This document shows positions 37,552-49,870 of a stretch of DNA of 64,000 bases, one piece after another; the first letter of the stretch is position 1; every line of letters starts with the position of its first letter. The stretch lies in NCBI GenBank assembly GCA_013396915.1, contig VWZL01002554.1, forward strand, positions 637,176 through 701,175, read 5' to 3'. Made by a program: the position numbers and the translations under genes. The notes beneath the pieces were generated by a model that saw only the letters and a list, made by a program, of their open reading frames with translations, was not told the origin of the DNA and did not search any database. The stretch is from Stercorarius parasiticus. Taxonomy: Eukaryota > Chordata > Aves > Charadriiformes > Stercorariidae.

Positions 37552-37688
37552 TTAAGTGCCAATCCAGCAAAGTACTCAACCATGTGCATAGTGTTAAGCA
37601 CCTGAATAATCCCAGTGAAGTCAATGCGATCAAGCACAACCCTAAATTTGCTGGCATGCTTCAGTGCTTTGCTGAGTAAGAGCCTTAA
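37552..37688. repeat. Palindromic repeat bounded by TTAA, copy A
   Basis: Arms 37565-37584 and 37655-37674 are inverted copies matching at 17 of 20 positions. The outer sequences ('taagtgccaatc' left; 'agtaagagcctta' right) are also roughly complementary. Both ends carry TTAA (37552-37555 and 37685-37688). The centre reads 'ctgaataatcccagtgaag'. The whole is about 137 bp with no coding frame. From memory it resembles a palindromic interspersed repeat found in reptile and bird genomes, whose centre reads like 'cccattgacttcaatggg', but I cannot name the family. A MITE-like nonautonomous DNA transposon is the natural reading, and the TTAA ends would suit a TTAA-targeting family, though TTAA is common by chance. 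Confidence 0.55.
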
Positions 37689-40600
37689 AGAAGATTTGGA
37701 GGGGAGGTAAAATGTCTTTTTATCTTTAGTCAGTTCAAGATCTTGGCTGTCTGGGTGATGTTAAGGCTGTCTTTCAATGACAGCTATCTTGTACTCAACA
37801 TATCCTACTTTAAATCTAACCTCTGTTCACTGCTTGAGGGACAGACAAACAAAGCTTCCTGATCAGTATGCTTTGGTACTCTTGGAAATAAATAAAGAAA
37901 CCAAACCCATCTTATTGACGGCAGAATGAAATTATCTTTGTATGGCATGAGGAGTGTTTTTGGGACACAGAGCCAGAAGGAGGAATAAAACTGATAGAAA
38001 ATACCACTGAAATATTCTGTGCTTACGGAGGTGATATCAACAGGGATATGTTGTGTGTTTGTCTAACCTCATCTGGCTGTGATGAAACACAACTACCCTA
38101 AGCTTAGGGTGCAGGAGTCTGGATGCCAAATTGTGTGAAACTCCTAAACACCCCCAACACATATGGCTGGTCTGTATGTAGCTGGAGTTGCCACAAACTG
38201 GACCCGGCCCCCATTAGAGCACTACTAAGGTCCAGTTAACATGCAGTGTGGATCGCACACCCCGCATTTCCAAACCTTGACAGGAGTGCATGTCCACTTT
38301 CTCAAAATGTTATTCAGGCCAAAGGCAGTGGTAAGAGGTTCGCTTTTTATGGATGGGTGAGTAGCACGTTGCCCCAGGAAGCCAAAGACTTATCTCCAAG
38401 ATCCACTTTGGCATAAGAAACTCAAACCCACAGAAGCTCAGAAAAGGACACAATTTAGGTTATAAGCAATGGCAGGAATGCGTTCTTTCTGTTCTCTTAA
38501 ATCTCTGTAATTGTACAGAGATTCATAGGGTTTGGGATGTGCAATTACAGGAGGGAACAAGACTCTAGAGACTCGTGGTTATACATGTGTTTGGCTAATG
38601 GGTGGTTTCTATCCACACTGAACGCACATTTGGTAAAAGACAAGGATAGTTCTGAAAACGGGACGGAATGCACGCTTAAACTGATGACTGAGAAACATTT
38701 GTGAGAAATACAAATTGAAAGCAGAGAACTCCACTCCCCTGCTTTGTGGTGGAATGCTCTTATGTCAACAGAAGCTGCCCTCCCCTGTAGCTGAATGCTG
38801 AATAGAACAGACATCATTCTGTTCATCTGTAAGAAAACAGTGCCAGAAAAAAACTTCAATACAGACTAATTATAGTACTGATGGACAAGTCTTGCTCAGG
38901 TGTGTTGACCCTTGGGTAGTGTGTGACATTTCAGACATATGACTATAGTCATGTATTAACTTTTTCAGGGGGGTTCCCAGTAAGTCTGAAGGCTTTTTCA
39001 CTGCCCTACTCAGGATCCTTTCTCACCACAAACAGATAAAATACCAAGCTCTGCACATTTCATCCTTTGGAAATAGCCCATATTACTCATAAAGCAAACT
39101 AATTCTCCATCCTGCCTTTTGAACAAATACAATTGGGTTGACTTTTATGTTCAAAAAGTATCTAAAAAGTATCTAAACCTTCAAAAAGTACTTCAAAATG
39201 TATCTATCCCCCCCAGCATTAATTAAATGTAGATCTTTTGTTGGGTGACTGTTTTTTGTGATATTCAACACTACATTCAATTCCCATTTCATTTCCATTT
39301 CCTTTACTTAGCTAACATTTTCCAAAATGTGTCATGATTTGTTTGGGGCCTCAGCCATTCCCACCTTTGTACCACAATGACAGGGAACTGAGTGCTTTTA
39401 ACTAGGACTAGTAGGATATGCTGGGATGCATGCATTAGAAATAAAAGGTACAAGAAATCACAATCAAGTAGTTCTTAGAATCACTCAAAGGAAGAAACTA
39501 AGTGCTGAGAAACTACATAAAATGGAAATTATTTAGGTAAAATGCATGTAATCTGTTGTTGAATGGGAATGTTTCATTAGCATTTCACAGTCTACGGGGT
39601 GTCAGTGTCTAAACAGCTTTTCTTTAGTTGATATATCAGGAGCTAGTGTACTTGAGCGAGACAATCAGCACCTTACTCCTCGTATGTGAGCAGAAAAAAC
39701 ACTATAGCACTGAGGTTTGCATCTGGAGTTTCCCGAATGTCTGTGTATGGCAAACAGCGTAACACAAAGTCACAAATAAGAAAGCACAGGGTAAAAGATT
39801 TTGAAAATGCAGCTTTAAATTCCTCTAGTGTTTGAGCTGATAAAAGACTCCAAAAGGAGCAGGCCTGATCTCAGGACTGGAAACCCCCTAAAACACAAGT
39901 ACATTATTGTAGTCCTGGTTCCACGCGTTGCAAGCAGCCTGGTATCCCAAGCTTGCAGAGGCAAAAAAATTCTTATCAAATCTGGGAGCAAAAACTCATG
40001 TTTGTATCCAGCTAATTCTTTTAATTATATGGTAGAAAAATTGTTTGTGATATTTCATGCTTACAGCCACAAAGACAATCTTTCATACTTAGGGCATTTC
40101 CCTCATTCAGGTGTTTAAAAGAGGAAGCTAGCTACCTCAGGCTTCTTCCATAATCACTGAAAAGAAAAAGACTCCCGCAGGGGATGATTCAGATCAACTA
40201 TCTGTCCTATATTCTCCAAACTGTTCTTTGTAAAGCGTTATTCTGTCCCCTAGTTAGGCAGATAGCTTCAGGGAAAATGAGAGATACTTAAATAAATACC
40301 TTGCTCTTTGCAGGGCACACAAGGCATTTGACTCTCTCGGTCCCTGACAGATTAAGCACACACAACTCTGAATAGACAAATTTAAGTTAATTTCTTGCCA
40401 CATTGCCCTTCTCTAAGTAGACTGGAGGAAAAGGACTGAAGCCTGTCAGTAGATTGAATCCTGTATATTTATCTAGTAGCATAATATCATGCCCTACCTC
40501 TTTCCAATTTAGCTAAACAGTAACAGCTTTTTTCCTATGTCCAATATGTCTCGCTCTATTTTCCCTCCCTGTACTGTTCCCTTTGTTCTTCTTTGCTAAA

Positions 40601-41599
40601 GTGTGCGGTATATCTAACAAAGACCAGATACAATGAAAAGACAGTATATCCACCCCCACCCCCCCAACTTGATCAGAGTCTAAATGGCTTATTAGGCATA
40701 GTTTATATATTTGTTTTCAAGAGAACCACCTGAGGAAACTGTAACAATGTGGTTAGCTGCCTGCAATGCTTTAGGTAGATATTGTCTTAAGCGAAAACTA
40801 CACCTCAAGTTTCACTATCTAGCATTACCAAGATGATTGGTATCTACCCGTAAAAAAGTCTCCCTAGATACGGAGGGCATAAGTAAGTAAAACTCACTTG
40901 ACTTTCACTGAACTAAGAGCAATGAAGTCACAGTTCTGTGACACCAGTGGATTTGTTTTCATTTGTTTTCAAGAAGGAAGCATCATTATGTGAGTCTGGT
41001 GCATCCCCAAAATTTAACTCCTTTTTCTTTGCCAGGATACTGGACAAAACCTGCTGAATACACTATTGACTGACTATTTCTTGGAAGGTGCATAGACACA
41101 ATATGTTAAGATTCTTTCTGTTAAACTATTAGTTGAAAACCTTCTCTGTTTCAAAAAAGTTAGGCACTGTTCTACTTTATAATTAAATATAACCTCATTC
41201 AACGTTTTAAAAAATGCTTCTGTTTTTTTAAGCACTTTCATAAGGAAAAGGTGCAGATCTCCCCAAATCCCCATCTAATGACTTAGCATCTAATTCTCGT
41301 CCACTTTACTTCAGCACTGTGAAATTGGAGGATTACGGCCTCTAGAGTTCTTGTGTTGAATCTGACCCTGGAAGCAAAACTCACTGTTGTCCTAAAAGCC
41401 GGTTCATAGAAAGCAGGCCCTAGATGAGTCTTCAAAAGGCCACCTGAGCTATTTACCTGCTCAAAGGCCAGATTATTAAGCCAGTAACACCACATGAGAG
41501 ATATTTGTCTAATCTGAAGAACTTTCCATAATGGAGACTTCACAGCAAATTCAGACTATTCCAGGGCTTAGCTGTCATACAGCTCATCACTGTTTTGAC
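37689..41599. other. Unique sequence, no gene recognised
   Basis: AT-rich DNA with short open frames only (longest 104 codons at 38545-38859 minus, no domain recognised). A small cluster of 'aaaaagtatct' repeats lies at 39151-39206. C-rich runs occur near 40650-40669. No RNA gene or coding exon is supported. Confidence 0.55.
39151..39206. repeat. Short tandem cluster, aaaaagtatct unit
   Basis: The words 'tcaaaaagtatct', 'aaaaagtatct', 'tcaaaaagtact' and 'tcaaaatgtatct' follow each other within 56 bases. This is a local slippage repeat with several substitutions. Confidence 0.75.
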
Positions 41600-41890
41600 A
41601 GTGTTCCACCTTTGCAGTATTTGAAGTTCATTATTTTTCACCCTAGTTATAATGCCCAGGGAGAACAGGTTATGTCTTTCTTCTTCACAGTAACCTTTTT
41701 ACACTTGAAGGCTGCTGCCATGATTGCCCTTACACCTCACTAGGATGAACACCTCCAGCTCTTTTGATCTTTGCTTACAGGTCATGTCTTTTAGGCATCC
41801 AGTTGTTCTTATTGCTCTACTCTGGGCTGTCTTCAATTTTCCCCCATGCTTTCATGAGCATGAAATGGTTATTTTCACCCATGTGCAACT
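41600..41890 (-). mobile_element. Ancient CR1/L3-like LINE fragment
   Basis: Plus-orientation text reads as the reverse complement of an old CR1/L3-like 3' region. It has a 'cagtaaccttttta...cttgaagg' block near 41688-41712 and 'catgattgcccttac' near 41718. The 'ctccagctcttttgatcttt' and 'cttacaggtcatgtctttta' blocks follow at about 41753-41793. After these come 'gttcttattgctctactctg' and 'ctgtcttcaattttccccca' at about 41805-41848. The order matches the family. It is heavily diverged and noncoding. The left limit is uncertain, and 41281-41560 may or may not belong to it. Confidence 0.7.
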
Positions 41891-44800
41891 AAGAGCAAAA
41901 AAGGAGCAAACCAGTAACAAATCAATGCATCAGTGATCTGTATCTCCTTCCCTGGTATTTGATGGCACAGTAGAAAAACTAGCAAACGAAAATTACAGAG
42001 GCCCAACATTTACTTGAACTTGTCCCACCACGTGGCTCCTTGCATACTGAGAGATTTTGTGTGGAGAAACAGCATGATCCAGGTTTCCAGAAGTGCTAAG
42101 AAATAAGCACTAAAAAGCGGTATAATTTTCACTCATAGAATTATTGCCTTTGTGGAGTTCAGGAGGTGGCAGGGAGTAGAATGATGGTTTCTTGTTTCAC
42201 TTTTTTGCCTGTGGCAAAACATTCCTCTATTAATTCATTGCTGTTTATAAAGTGGTTTGACTTCCTCAGATGAAAGGCATGACATAAGTGCTTGGTATTA
42301 GATGATTATTAATTATTTTTATTCCTTGCTATTTTTCAGGCCAAGGACCTACTATAAGCCTCATAAAGTTTAGCACTTCAGCCTTTGTATTTTGAATTAA
42401 AAAAAAAAGAAGAAAAGAAGAAGAATTTCAATCTCTGTAACATAACAGAATTCACTACTGTGCAGTCCTAAGATAATTTAGATTTAAAGGAAGTAGACAC
42501 AGAAAACAAAGAGATCTCTCAATGACAAAAAATGAGCATTTTTAAGAAAAAGGTCACTGCTTGTCAGATTTTTCACTGCTCTAAACTATGTAGTTTTACT
42601 GATTTCGTTTGGGTAGTCTGTGGTTAACATTTTCAAATTCAAGCTCTAAGTTAATAAACCTTTCCATGGTACTGTCAGTAAACATTTATTTGGGGACTTG
42701 GAAGCTATTGGGTATGTAACACAGACAGGCAGACAAAAACTGGAGATGTGCAGGAATAGAGTTATGTGAACACATTAAAAAAGTCTAGGTCAGAACCTTG
42801 GTTCATGTAAATCAGCTCTGCTGCATGGAAGTTAGTCAGGCTATGCTGATTTATGTCAAATGAGTTTATAAAGCTATCAATATTAGAAACTTAACTTACA
42901 CAACCAATCCAAACTGAAGTGACAAAATAAAGAATCAGAGAAGTCATTAAGGCATATTATTACTTCAAACTTCATGTACATTATTGTCACCTCCAAGTAG
43001 CAGAATTGTTGTCATTCAATCTATATTGCCCTTTTTTAGCTGATGAAAGTAATTTTTCCCCCCAGGCGTACTGTTTTTGTTGTGATTGACACACAGGTTT
43101 CCTTATTGTCATAAATCACTGCATTGATATTTGCTGCTATTGTCCCTGGAATATATTCATTTTGTTGCTGAGTGGAATTTTTCACATACAACTAGAGAAA
43201 CTCATTCTCTCTTCAGGTAGAATGTGCTTGCATTTGCAGACATCAGTGGCATTTTTCCATTGACTTCTGCATCAGAATCCAGCCTCTGAACTTTGGAGAA
43301 GAGAAACAGCAGACACACAATGCAACGCACACCACAGTTAGTCCTATTTGTTTGGCAATGCCTAAACTTATTTTACATCCCGCAGGGAAAATTGCAGTCA
43401 GACTCGTCTGGGGAAGCTGCGAGGGAACGCTGTTCTTAGAAATCTTTATTCCTAGGCAAGCTTTCTAGGTAAAGGTTTTCAGCTCAATTGCAAAATGCAA
43501 GTACAGGATAAACTGACCTCACAAAGACCTTGTTGTTAGCTTTGGCTGCATTCTTGAACCTGTTTTTATTTTGACCAACAAAAGAAAGAAAACATTTACT
43601 GAAAACTTTAACAAGCAACTCAAACATCACTGTGCTAGGGAACACGGAAAATGGTTACTAGCAGCTCTTACAATGTGGTGCTCCAGTACTTTATACATTT
43701 ATGGTGTGCAATTGGCTGTTTTGCACTTGTTTATACACTGGCAGTTGGATTTGAGCAGCAAGCAAAGATTGTAGCTACTTTTACAGAAAGACAAGGGTAT
43801 TGGTTTGCAGAAGCACCCTCTCCAGCAGATTGCCTCACCTCAGCGTGTCCTCAGCATCATTCTGAACACAAACAAGCACTGGAGCAGCTGGAGGAAACAT
43901 CAAGGGTGTCCAGCTTTTCCAGACAAGAAAGAGTGGACCAGTCAACCTGTTGTGGAGTATGTCAGCTCTTAAGCTACACTTTGAGACTATGGACTAATAT
44001 GTCCTTTATCTCAAAGCTCTGGTAGGTAAGGCTTGGTCCTTTGTTAAATGCCCAGTTTCACTTCCCAAAGTGGATCGAGAAACAGTTTTCCTTCTCTGGT
44101 GCCTTGGGTGAATTCTGGAGCAGTACAGGCTTTCAAGATATTGAAAACTTTTTCTTTGGGATCTGCCCATGGGTATCTGGATTCCTCCCCTCTCACCTCC
44201 CTGTCCCCGATAATTCATTAGAGTGAAGATTATTCCACCATGGGAAAGAAGTCTTGGTTCCTGTTGGGTATAATGTGCATGACACTTTATGAGTGTCAAG
44301 TTTATTTCTGGATGTACACTCTGGCCCCTAAGTTCTGCTTTCCAATCCTAGATCCTCACATATGCAACCCAAAGAAGGTCTTACTCAGACCATCTCGAAG
44401 TCTTTCACTCAGCTAAATGGAAATGCCTCTTGTTAATGGCCTTTCCAATACAAATTCTCAAACTTAACGGTTCCTGCTGCAACTACCTGGTACATAGCTC
44501 TTAAATAGTCAGAATTTTATAAACCCTGGCCAGTGTTTTTTTTCCAGTTTGGTTACAAATAGATACCACCCCTCTGAGAATTGCAAAAAGCCCTGTTCCA
44601 TTTTCCACATTCAATGTTGTAGTCATCAGAGTAAAAATTTGTCAGGCTGTGTAAAATGTTGCAGACAAAGTTTTTCTTTTCACACAATGAACTCAGAATT
44701 GGTTATGCTTGAACTACACATAGAGATTTTCCAAAAAGAGTTAACCCTAAACGGGTTTCCCCCAGGAAGAAGTGAGAACATGAAAACAAGAGTTTGTAAC

Positions 44801-46950
44801 AAAATGGTTTTAATCTGGCCAATCGTGCAAATTGAAGTATACACTTTGTAGTCAAGGAAACATTTTAATCTCAATATATTATGCTAAAGCATTCAAGCTA
44901 ACAGTACAATGACCCTATTTGTAGACTGCAATCTGCTGAGACCAGTCTAGATACCTGGAGGCTGAGGACAATACTTACGGGAATCCCACAAGCTTGTCCC
45001 CTTTCTTGCTGCTACACACTGTAAGCTGACTCAGTCCCTGCTTTGTCATTGTCCTGGAGGCATCTGTCTTCACAGAGAAACAGAGCTTCCTTTCCTCATG
45101 CACATCTTCATGTAGCTTATTGCGCACATGAGGTTGGTTTCATAAGAGTTAGAAGAAATGTCCAAGTTGGGTCTCTGTGTAGATTAAAAAAACCCAATTT
45201 TTCAGGTCTTACTATCTAACAGATTCTTCTTATTTTCTTTCCTATGTTTTGTAAATAATTTATAGTCTATACACTGCAGCCTATACTTATGCAAGTACTC
45301 CTTCTGCCCTTCACCAGGCAAATGAGGTTTACCGAAGAGATTTCTCTATGCATACAGAGTCAGTATTGCATTCTCTTTCTCCATTTAACAACCTCCAGCC
45401 AAATACTCAGGCTGAGCAGAGCTCATGGCTCATTTCTGCATGAACAGTAGTCCACTTACAGGTACAACAGCTGCAGCACTAGGTTTGAAAGTACATTTTT
45501 TCCCCTTTTTAAATACCAACAGCAAATCTGACTGCAAGCCATAAGAAATTACTGAGGGGAAAGAAAAAAATAAAAAGAAAGGAGGCTCTATTTTTTTCTA
45601 ATTTTCTTGGGAAAAAAAGAATCAAGGAGATTCAGACTTCCTGTCTATGTCAGCAAACAAAATTTACTTGAGGGCGAGGCTGCAGGACATTCACAGTAGA
45701 ACCAGATTATAGTCAAACCACAAGTCAAGTTAATGTGAGAGGACAGTAATCTCATTGACTATAGTTGGTGATTTGTAAAGACAGTTAAATAGTACACATT
45801 TATGTTTCATGACCAATTTTATATAAGGCTGCAGATTAAACTTAGCTAATAAACACAGTAGCCTTCAGCTGCAGATTATTTGGGGTTTGTTGCCTTTAAA
45901 TAAAGTAATAATTAAAACCAGGAGGACTATATGAAAGGAAAGGTGAACAAATAAAAGAATAAATGAAAAAAACTTACAATGTGAAAAGTTTTACGTGTTT
46001 CTTCATCTCTCTTGCCATCATGATGCTTCCCTTAATATGAAACAGTATCACACGTTTTTCTTAAATACACTCAACAACATTTAACCCAGTAAGGACCTCT
46101 TTGACTATTGTTCTACTTAAGTTAGTAGCCACTCTGCCAACAGAACAGGCAGATTGTAGAATAATGCATTGTAATACCTGTGGTGAGTCATTGCACACAG
46201 AGACCTGACTTTGTTTTCTCATTATTTTAAATTAAAAGTAGTGCCACTGAAGTTAATCCAATGCCTATCCTAGACTATAGGCAGTGATCAGTGCTAAAAT
46301 TTAACATAAATTAAAGAATCCACCCATCCTATGAGTTTGTCTGAATTCAGGTTTTTTTACAGATATTATTGTTTCTTGATTATATTTATGAGAAGGAACA
46401 TGGGCATGCTATATTCAAATTCAAAATAAAAACCTTAGACAAGAAAACAGTATGAAACAAGGCTGTTACACAGAGTCTGTTTGAATGTTAAAGCTAAATC
46501 TGACACGCCATCCTCCAGGTTATGTACAACTCAACCCAGGGCACACAGGATTTACACACACAAGTGCCTGGCTGAAAAGTACACCTCAAATCAAAATTTT
46601 GACAGACTCAGACTTTTCTATGTAGAAGTTTTAAGAGACTTCTAGAAGTATTTAAATTCAAAATTTTATTTCTACAACTGTATGTCTTTTTTATTATTAT
46701 TATTACTTTGGAGAGGCACATAAGAATGTCGAGGCCTTCATAAGAAAATTCTGAAATATGAAAACAGATTTTTAAAAGATTTTTAGAGAGAAAGATTTAA
46801 AATATTCCCTTCATTGAATAGTAGCATAGAGGAAAGGAGCAGCATTTCTTTTTTCCAAAACTTTTATCTGAAAAATGAGCTTTCTCTTTTTTCTTTTTTT
46901 TCCAATAAGTAGGAAAATTATGTCTATCTTGATTTGCTTTATGGCTGCTT

Positions 46951-46972
46951 ATGAAGTATTTATGAAGTATTT
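46951..46972. repeat. Perfect 11-bp tandem duplication
   Basis: The unit 'atgaagtattt' occurs twice head to tail with no mismatch. It is short and probably a slippage event. Confidence 0.9.
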
Positions 46973-47228
46973 ACATCAGTAAATATATGCTTCATTAATA
47001 AATATTCACCAAAATAGTTCCATGGAATAAGAGGCAGATCAAAGGTATTAGTTATTTGTGTTGTTTTTACCTGAAATATATTAATTTATGCAACATTTGA
47101 GAGACACATCAGAAGAATGTTTTTCAGCTAATTTTTTTGATAAAAAATAGTAGCGCACCTCACAGTTTCAAACAATTCTTTGGAACTAAAGGTATTTTTT
47201 GTCCTTTCTGTGCTCCCCTCTTCTGAAG

Positions 47229-47310
47229 AACACATGGAAATTGCCACTGATGCAAGAAACTTCCAAGGTTCTTCCAACAATATTAATTGTTGTCATGACC
47301 AGGGACAAGA
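47229..47310 (+). other. Weak exon-like interval, 82 bp
   Basis: A pyrimidine tract ('gtcctttctgtgctcccctc' at 47201-47220) leads to an AG at 47227-47228. After 82 bases comes a full consensus donor, 'gtaagt', at 47311-47316. Two of the three frames are open across the interval; one reads 'EEHMEIATDARNF' and onward. I do not recognise the peptide and see no neighbouring exon. Acceptor- and donor-like pairs with short open intervals arise often by chance in DNA of this length, so this is recorded only as a candidate. Confidence 0.15.
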
Positions 47311-49850
47311 GTAAGTCTTCCTTCCTTCTTCTTTATCTTTCTCACTGGGAATCACTTTGTCTGTTGATTAAGAGATATTCTGAGAATTTTGGCTCCAAAG
47401 ATTTAAAACCTGCAAAAACCATCTAGCCTTCATTCACTCAAAGTTCATGGTTGCATGGTTATGACAGACGGTTTGTGGTTTAGATGTTCTGAAACTTGAG
47501 GCTGGCTGGTAACTGCAGAATCCACACTAACGCCTGTCATCACTTTTCTCTAGGATACTAAACACTTATAAACTGAACAAAAATTCTTTGCAAATACGAA
47601 CTATCCACTGCATTGAATGGAGCTTTGGAGTGCATAACAAACACAAGACCCTAAAAATGATGCATGGCATAAAAGTGAATCTCACACAAAATAATACAAT
47701 TCCTCAAAAGTCCCAAGTGTAGTCAAAACATCACTGTTCTGACACTCGTGAAGTGAATGCAGAAATAGGAGGGAATAAAAGGGATTTCCCTACTTCCACA
47801 TCTCTTTTTCTGTTCACTTTGGTAATCACAAAAAGATAATCCAGGATAAAAAGTATGAATATGTGGCCAAAAGGGCCCAAACTGTACAGTTTCAATAACC
47901 ACAATGTTATTTTCCTCTTTATCCTTTCTGTGAATGCAAAGTGGAACAGTTCTTATTTCATATTCATATTTCATTTCCCAATTAAGAAGAGGAAGGTGCA
48001 GAAGTCAAAATTTTACAGAACTATACAAGCTTAAAATAATTAAGAGAAAGTCTTGGATGAACATGTTAAATTTTTTCAAGCTGAAGTGAAAAAATGTGAC
48101 CAGAGAATTTTTTTAAAACATCATAAATAATTAAACAGTGTGTTTTTAAGAACTGAATTATGTTCCCATCAAAAAATCTTGCTTGAAGTAAAGTAGAGTT
48201 GTTTGGTTTAGATTCTTCTTTCTGATATATTTTCTATTAATTCTTGATGAATCCAACAGACTGAAGCGTCACATTTCTCCAAATCCCACTGAATGATGGG
48301 ATTTAAAATAGTTCTGCACATTCAGGACTTTAAGGAAAATTGAAGTTGAAATGGCATGACAAAAAGGATGAGTACAGGAAGCTATTCAGAAAAGGCAAGG
48401 GCAGAAAGAGATAGAGGTAAGGACATGCGGAGGGGAAAGGTGAAGTTGTAAAATGTGAACAAGCCAACAGGCTGTGGATAATACAGTAGTACCATACACT
48501 ATATCCCATTGTATAGAAGCAATCTTTATTCTCTCTGAGGTTTGCTATATTGCAAATTTCTGTTTTCATGTTCCTCCTCCTGGGTTACTAGAGAGAGTTT
48601 CTCAGATTTTTTTACTTTTTGAGGGCTTCTTCTACTTGTTGCCTGTCAGTTTGTTCATTGGTCCTGTCCATGTTGCAACTGTGGAGTGACTCTTAAAATT
48701 AGATGGACTGACAACTTTTCTAGCATGGCTTAGAATTGAGGCTCTACTCATAAGACAGGTTAAAGTGTATGGGGATTTCTCTAATGGCTCTTCTAAAGCA
48801 GCTAGACTAACAAGCCCTATTAGGTAATAGTGATCAATGGGCAATATCATTATCTAGATGTCTGACACTGAATAGATACAGTGGTGAAGGTGAAGGTAGA
48901 GCCACACTTTGGGGTCAAGTCACCTTCCAAGATCCCATCACTGAGACCAGTCAGAGGAAGTGTCACATTTTCCCCAGGCTTGACAGTGCAATCTCACTGG
49001 ACCAGCCACTGGGGAAGGTCTTGGTTAACTGTAACTGTGTGTGCCTTTGTGTTTGTTTCTATGTGTCTGTGTGTTTGTGTGGAAAGTTTTCCTGATGCAG
49101 CCTATCCCTCTGTTGGCCCACTTAGCAAACGGAGTTGCCCGATGCTCCTTTTTGCCCCTTGACATTAAGAAAAAACAACTTATGTTTGGAGAGACTATAC
49201 AGGGATATGTCTGGTTCTGCTTGGAGCACCTGGAAGATGCTATCCAACTTAAAGAAATATTTGCTATCAGATACTCCTCCCAGAACTACGTCTCTCAGAA
49301 GTGACAAATGCTCCCCTCTCTATAGTCATTTGGTTAAGGCAAAAACAGGCCTTTGTATTGCTCTAACAGCCTAGCACGCATACTCTGCTGGGTCATTTCT
49401 TTTCCCGTGTCTCGCAGCAACAAGCTGCTTGGATTTCTTGGGGGAATGACTTGTAGGAAAGCTGGGTTTTGTTCTTTTCTGGAGCTTTTCAATCCCCAGA
49501 AGGTGTTTTCGGAATGTTGTTTCTTTTTTTCATCTGCTATCTTTCTAAATAAGGTGCTGATTTTATTTTTTTCAGTACATTTGGTGCCCTACTCCCATTC
49601 AGACTCTCTTTTCTTATTTGCTTATAGATGTTGATTCTTCCATCTCTCCTTTATGCCAGTCTCCACAAATCATTAGTCAGATTTGGCTGACAGTCATCCC
49701 TAACCCTTCTTTCAAACTTTCCTCCCTTTTGGTGGACTTCCCTCTAGCAAAACATTGCCACTTTTCTTCACATCCTTCCATCCCCTCCTTCACTGTGATG
49801 CTTACAGGGAGTCTAGGGAACACGCTGATCTGTCTGCTATGCTAATCAGT

Positions 49851-49870
49851 ATTGCTTCATTGCTTCATTG
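49851..49870. repeat. 8-bp tandem repeat, 2.5 copies
   Basis: The unit 'attgcttc' is repeated two and a half times without a mismatch. Confidence 0.85.

Noticed and set aside
41281..41560. Possible part of a LINE or SINE next to the 41600 fragment
   Set aside because: There are no ordered family blocks. Only generic words such as 'aatctgaccctgg' are seen.
43651..44025. 124-codon plus-strand open frame with hydrophobic start
   Set aside because: The hydrophobic start alone does not make a signal peptide. There is no domain, and an overlapping frame of similar length exists.
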